A stretch of 8,956 nucleotides of DNA from Desulfobacterales bacterium S5133MH16 (GTDB taxonomy: Bacteria; Desulfobacterota; Desulfobacteria; Desulfobacterales; UBA11574). The DNA lies in the NCBI GenBank assembly GCA_001751005.1, contig MAXL01000375.1:1-8956 (forward strand). Direction: 5' to 3'. How positions within the stretch are numbered: position 1 is the first letter of the stretch; each line of letters starts with the position of its first letter. Positions 7,269 to 8,956 of this stretch are shown here, piece by piece. Under the pieces are notes generated by a model. It ran no database searches. It had not been told where the DNA came from and worked only from the letters and a program-made list of their open reading frames with translations. The translations under genes were made by a program, and so were the position numbers.

Positions 7269-7298
7269 TTGACAAAATTAACAAGAAATTAATATAAA
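7269..7298 (+). promoter_or_regulatory. Sigma70-like promoter for tRNA-Leu
   Basis: A perfect -35 box TTGACA (7269-7274) is followed by TATAAA (7293-7298) with an 18-base spacer. Reading the -10 as ATATAA gives 17. Transcription would start near 7305, leaving a 5' leader of about 40 bases before the tRNA. A strong consensus promoter is expected for a tRNA gene. Read-through could also supply the glycerate kinase gene, since no terminator is visible between them. Confidence 0.7.
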
Positions 7299-7319
7299 AC
7301 AGCTTGTATTTTAAATCAA
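7291..7319 (-). promoter_or_regulatory. Sigma70-like promoter for the ribF cluster
   Basis: On the minus strand TTGATT (7314-7319) and TATATT (7291-7296) are separated by exactly 17 bases. This would start transcription near 7284 and give ribF a leader of about 80 bases. Its -10 box overlaps the -10 box of the plus-strand tRNA promoter, so the two promoters probably exclude each other. AT-rich DNA produces such matches by chance, so this is weaker than the TTGACA promoter on the other strand. Confidence 0.5.
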
Positions 7320-7345
7320 TCTTTTTTAGATTATAGGATTTAAAT

Positions 7346-7432
7346 GCCGAAGTGGCGGAATTGGTAGACGCGCTAGGTTCAGGGTCTAGTGGGGGTTTCT
7401 CCGTGGGAGTTCGAGTCTCCCCTTCGGCACCA
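7346..7432 (+). tRNA. tRNA-Leu (anticodon CAG)
   Basis: A complete class II tRNA with a long variable arm. The 7-bp acceptor stem GCCGAAG (7346-7352) pairs with CTTCGGC (7422-7428), followed by discriminator A (7429) and an encoded CCA (7430-7432). The anticodon stem CTAGG/TCTAG encloses the loop TTCAGGG, with CAG at 7380-7382, which reads the leucine codon CUG. The variable arm spans about 7390-7404. The T stem GGGAG/CTCCC (7405-7409, 7417-7421) holds the loop TTCGAGT. The D-arm sequence TGGCGGAATTGGTAGACGCG is typical of tRNA-Leu. The discriminator A also fits leucine identity. Confidence 0.97.
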
Positions 7433-7501
7433 CAAATAATTAAACGTTTCTGAAATTCTACAACCTATCGAAATCACAATTCTTTTAACGGTAACCTGTT
7501 T

Positions 7502-7516
7502 ATGCCGACAACATGA
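7502..7516 (+). other. Five-codon mini-ORF overlapping the glycerate kinase start
   Basis: ATGCCGACAACATGA encodes Met-Pro-Thr-Thr-stop. Its TGA shares bases with the glycerate kinase ATG in an ATGA overlap. The kinase start has no visible Shine-Dalgarno of its own, so re-initiation after this mini-ORF is one way it could be translated. The mini-ORF itself has no strong binding site either, so this may be chance. Confidence 0.3.
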
Positions 7517-8871
7517 ACAAAAACCGCAAAGACTTAGAAACCATACGTTCCGATGCCAAAGAGATATTTGCGGGCTGTCTTTCGGCTGTAGACCCGTATA
7601 AGGCGGTAAAACGTTTTGTACACCTTGACGGGGACAGGCTGGTGGTCGGAATGCAAGGAGGACCTGAAACCGAAATTAACCTGAGTAAATTCGATCGCAT
7701 CTCCCTCGTTGGGGCGGGGAAAGCCACTGCCCCCATGGCCGGAGCCATTGAAGATATGTTCGGAGAGAGAATCCGGAAAGGATTGATCAACGTCAAATAC
7801 GGTTTTACACAAGAGCTTGCGGTTACTGCAATCACCGAAGCCGGCCATCCCGTACCGGATGAAAACGGGGTAAAGGGAACCGAAACGATCCTTGGTTTTT
7901 TGCAAAAGGCCGGGAAGAAGGACCTGATTTTTTCTCTCATATCCGGCGGGGGGTCCGCCCTCCTCCCGTACCCGGGGGGAAATATCACTCTTTCGTACAA
8001 GCAGGAAATTACCCGGCAACTGCTCGCGTGTGGCGCCAGTATTGATGAGATAAATGCTGTCAGAAAGCACATGTCTTCTTCTAAAGGCGGGCAGATGGCA
8101 AGGGCCGCCTTTCCGGCCACGGTTGTCAACTTGATGCTCTCGGACGTGGTGGGAGACAAAATGGACGTGATTGCCTCAGGACCCTTTGTGCCTGACACCT
8201 CTACATTCAAAGATGTTTGGAGAATCTTCAAAAAATATGATTTGAAGAATATCCCCCCTGTCATCCATGAACATATGAAGGCGGGCCTGGACGGACAAAT
8301 TCCCGAAACACCCAAAGAGAATGACAGGATATTCGACCGCGTCTTCAATTTTATCGTGGGGAGCAATATACTAGCCCTGGAAGCGGCAAGTGAAAAGGCC
8401 AAAACGCTCGGATATGAGACACTGATCCTTTCCTCCATGGTGGAAGGAGAAACAAAAGAAGTAGCGCGTGTTCACACCGCCATGGCCAAGGAGATTGTCA
8501 AAACCGGCCGGCCGACTCCTCCGCCGGCATGTATTATTTCAGGAGGCGAAACCACCGTAACAATCCGGGGTGATGGTCTTGGAGGAAGGAATCAGGAGTT
8601 CTGTCTGGCTGCATGCCTGGACCTTATGGAGCTTCCGCCTCGGGTTGTCATACTGAGCGGCGGCACGGACGGAAATGACGGCCCCACAGACGCAGCAGGC
8701 GCTTTGGTAGATCCGTTCACGGTAACGCGAGGAAAAAATGCCGGAATGGAGGCAAACGAGTTTTTGAACAGAAACGATGCGTATCACTTTTTTGAAAAGA
8801 CAAAAGATCTTCTCATTACCGGTCCGACCAATACAAATGTAATGGATGTCAGGCTTGTATTGGTGGGCTGA
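7513..8871 (+). CDS. gckA: Glycerate 2-kinase, class II (DUF4147/MOFRL family)
   Basis: A 452-residue cytoplasmic enzyme, within the usual 420-460 range. The family (GckA/TtuD, human GLYCTK) phosphorylates D-glycerate with ATP to 2-phosphoglycerate, feeding serine-cycle, glyoxylate or sugar-acid carbon into lower glycolysis. An older annotation, hydroxypyruvate reductase, is considered wrong for most members. The N-terminal DUF4147 domain has VGAGKATAPMAGAIE (66-80; K70 matches the conserved catalytic Lys), EAGHPVPDENG (109-119), SLISGGGSALLPYP (141-154), INAVRKHMSSSKGG (180-193) and LSDVVGDKMDVIASGPFVPD (209-228). The C-terminal MOFRL domain has CIISGGETTV (340-349), GGRNQEF (357-363; R359 expected in the active site) and ILSGGTDGNDGPTDAAGA (380-397), and ends with GPTNTNVMDVRLVLVG. 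It lies 80 bp after the tRNA and may be co-transcribed with it. The start lacks a clear ribosome binding site. Confidence 0.93.
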   Translation: MNKNRKDLETIRSDAKEIFAGCLSAVDPYKAVKRFVHLDGDRLVVGMQGGPETEINLSKFDRISLVGAGKATAPMAGAIEDMFGERIRKGLINVKYGFTQELAVTAITEAGHPVPDENGVKGTETILGFLQKAGKKDLIFSLISGGGSALLPYPGGNITLSYKQEITRQLLACGASIDEINAVRKHMSSSKGGQMARAAFPATVVNLMLSDVVGDKMDVIASGPFVPDTSTFKDVWRIFKKYDLKNIPPVIHEHMKAGLDGQIPETPKENDRIFDRVFNFIVGSNILALEAASEKAKTLGYETLILSSMVEGETKEVARVHTAMAKEIVKTGRPTPPPACIISGGETTVTIRGDGLGGRNQEFCLAACLDLMELPPRVVILSGGTDGNDGPTDAAGALVDPFTVTRGKNAGMEANEFLNRNDAYHFFEKTKDLLITGPTNTNVMDVRLVLVG

Positions 8872-8878
8872 GTAAGGC

Positions 8879-8956
8879 TTGGCCTCAATTGGCCTCCGGC
8901 CCCGCTTCCAGCCCGTAGGGCTTACAGGCCGGAGGGTAGGGCCTACGCCCCGGAGG
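8879..8956. repeat. GC-rich repeat block with nested inverted repeats, cut by the right edge
   Basis: Downstream of the glycerate kinase stop, TTGGCCTC occurs twice (8879-8886, 8889-8896). CCTCCGGCC (8893-8901) is the exact reverse complement of GGCCGGAGG (8927-8935). Inside that stem AGCCC (8910-8914) pairs with GGGCT (8918-8922). From 8915, two 21-base units follow in tandem (8915-8935 and 8936-8956) and agree at 17 of 21 positions, each starting GTAGGGC and ending CCGGAGG. The second contains its own palindrome GTAGG-G-CCTAC (8936-8946). The block probably continues beyond the window. It is much more GC-rich than neighbouring spacers. It could fold after the kinase message and limit read-through, but there is no T-tract in view for a standard terminator. 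Confidence 0.65.

Noticed and set aside
7202..7284. FMN riboswitch upstream of ribF
   Set aside because: The predicted leader is only about 80 bases, AT-rich, and lacks the six-stem conserved RFN core.
7346..7432. tRNA-Leu 3' end as an integration (att) site
   Set aside because: No integrase is present, and I saw no repeated copy of the tRNA 3' end downstream within the window.
7500..8438. A 312-codon open frame on the minus strand
   Set aside because: It lies wholly antisense to the glycerate kinase, whose family motifs are intact across the whole length. The minus-strand translation is Ser/Pro-rich with no recognisable domain.

Overview
The window looks like ordinary chromosome from a Gram-negative, Desulfobacterota-like (formerly Deltaproteobacteria) bacterium. 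The basis is the gene order def–fmt–rsmB–PASTA protein, the presence of MeaB, and the intergenic palindromic repeats. This placement is inferred from gene content and is not proven. Coding density is high. No gene-free stretch exceeds about 300 bases: the largest gaps are 182 bp (3452-3633), 144 bp (7202-7345) and, at the left edge, 127 bp.

Seven genes lie head to tail on the minus strand and read from right to left: ribF (FMN/FAD synthesis), a flippase-like multi-spanning membrane protein, def (peptide deformylase), fmt (Met-tRNA formyltransferase), rsmB (16S rRNA m5C methyltransferase), a membrane-anchored protein with three PASTA domains, and meaB (GTPase chaperone of methylmalonyl-CoA mutase). 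Gaps are 45 bp or less, and def/fmt and rsmB/PASTA share 4-bp start-stop overlaps. The exception is the 182-bp fmt–rsmB gap, which carries a hairpin built from CACGAAG repeats. def and fmt act at opposite ends of initiator-methionine formylation, and rsmB belongs to ribosome maturation, so the core of the cluster is translation-related. ribF, the flippase and meaB are passengers with other roles.

To the right of ribF is an AT-rich 144-bp divergent region with good sigma70-like promoters on both strands, whose -10 boxes overlap. The plus-strand promoter serves a complete tRNA-Leu(CAG) with an encoded CCA end. A class II glycerate 2-kinase (DUF4147/MOFRL family) follows on the plus strand, ending 85 bp before the right edge.

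Three sequences look like dispersed intergenic repeats: a large palindrome at the left edge (about 1-100), the CACGAAG hairpin (3518-3586), and a GC-rich block at the right edge with two tandem 21-bp units and nested inverted repeats (8879-8956). I found no phage, transposase, CRISPR array, toxin-antitoxin pair or defence system, and nothing I would call a new biological system. The points most worth checking are the repeats, the shared divergent promoter region and the kinase-less PASTA protein.
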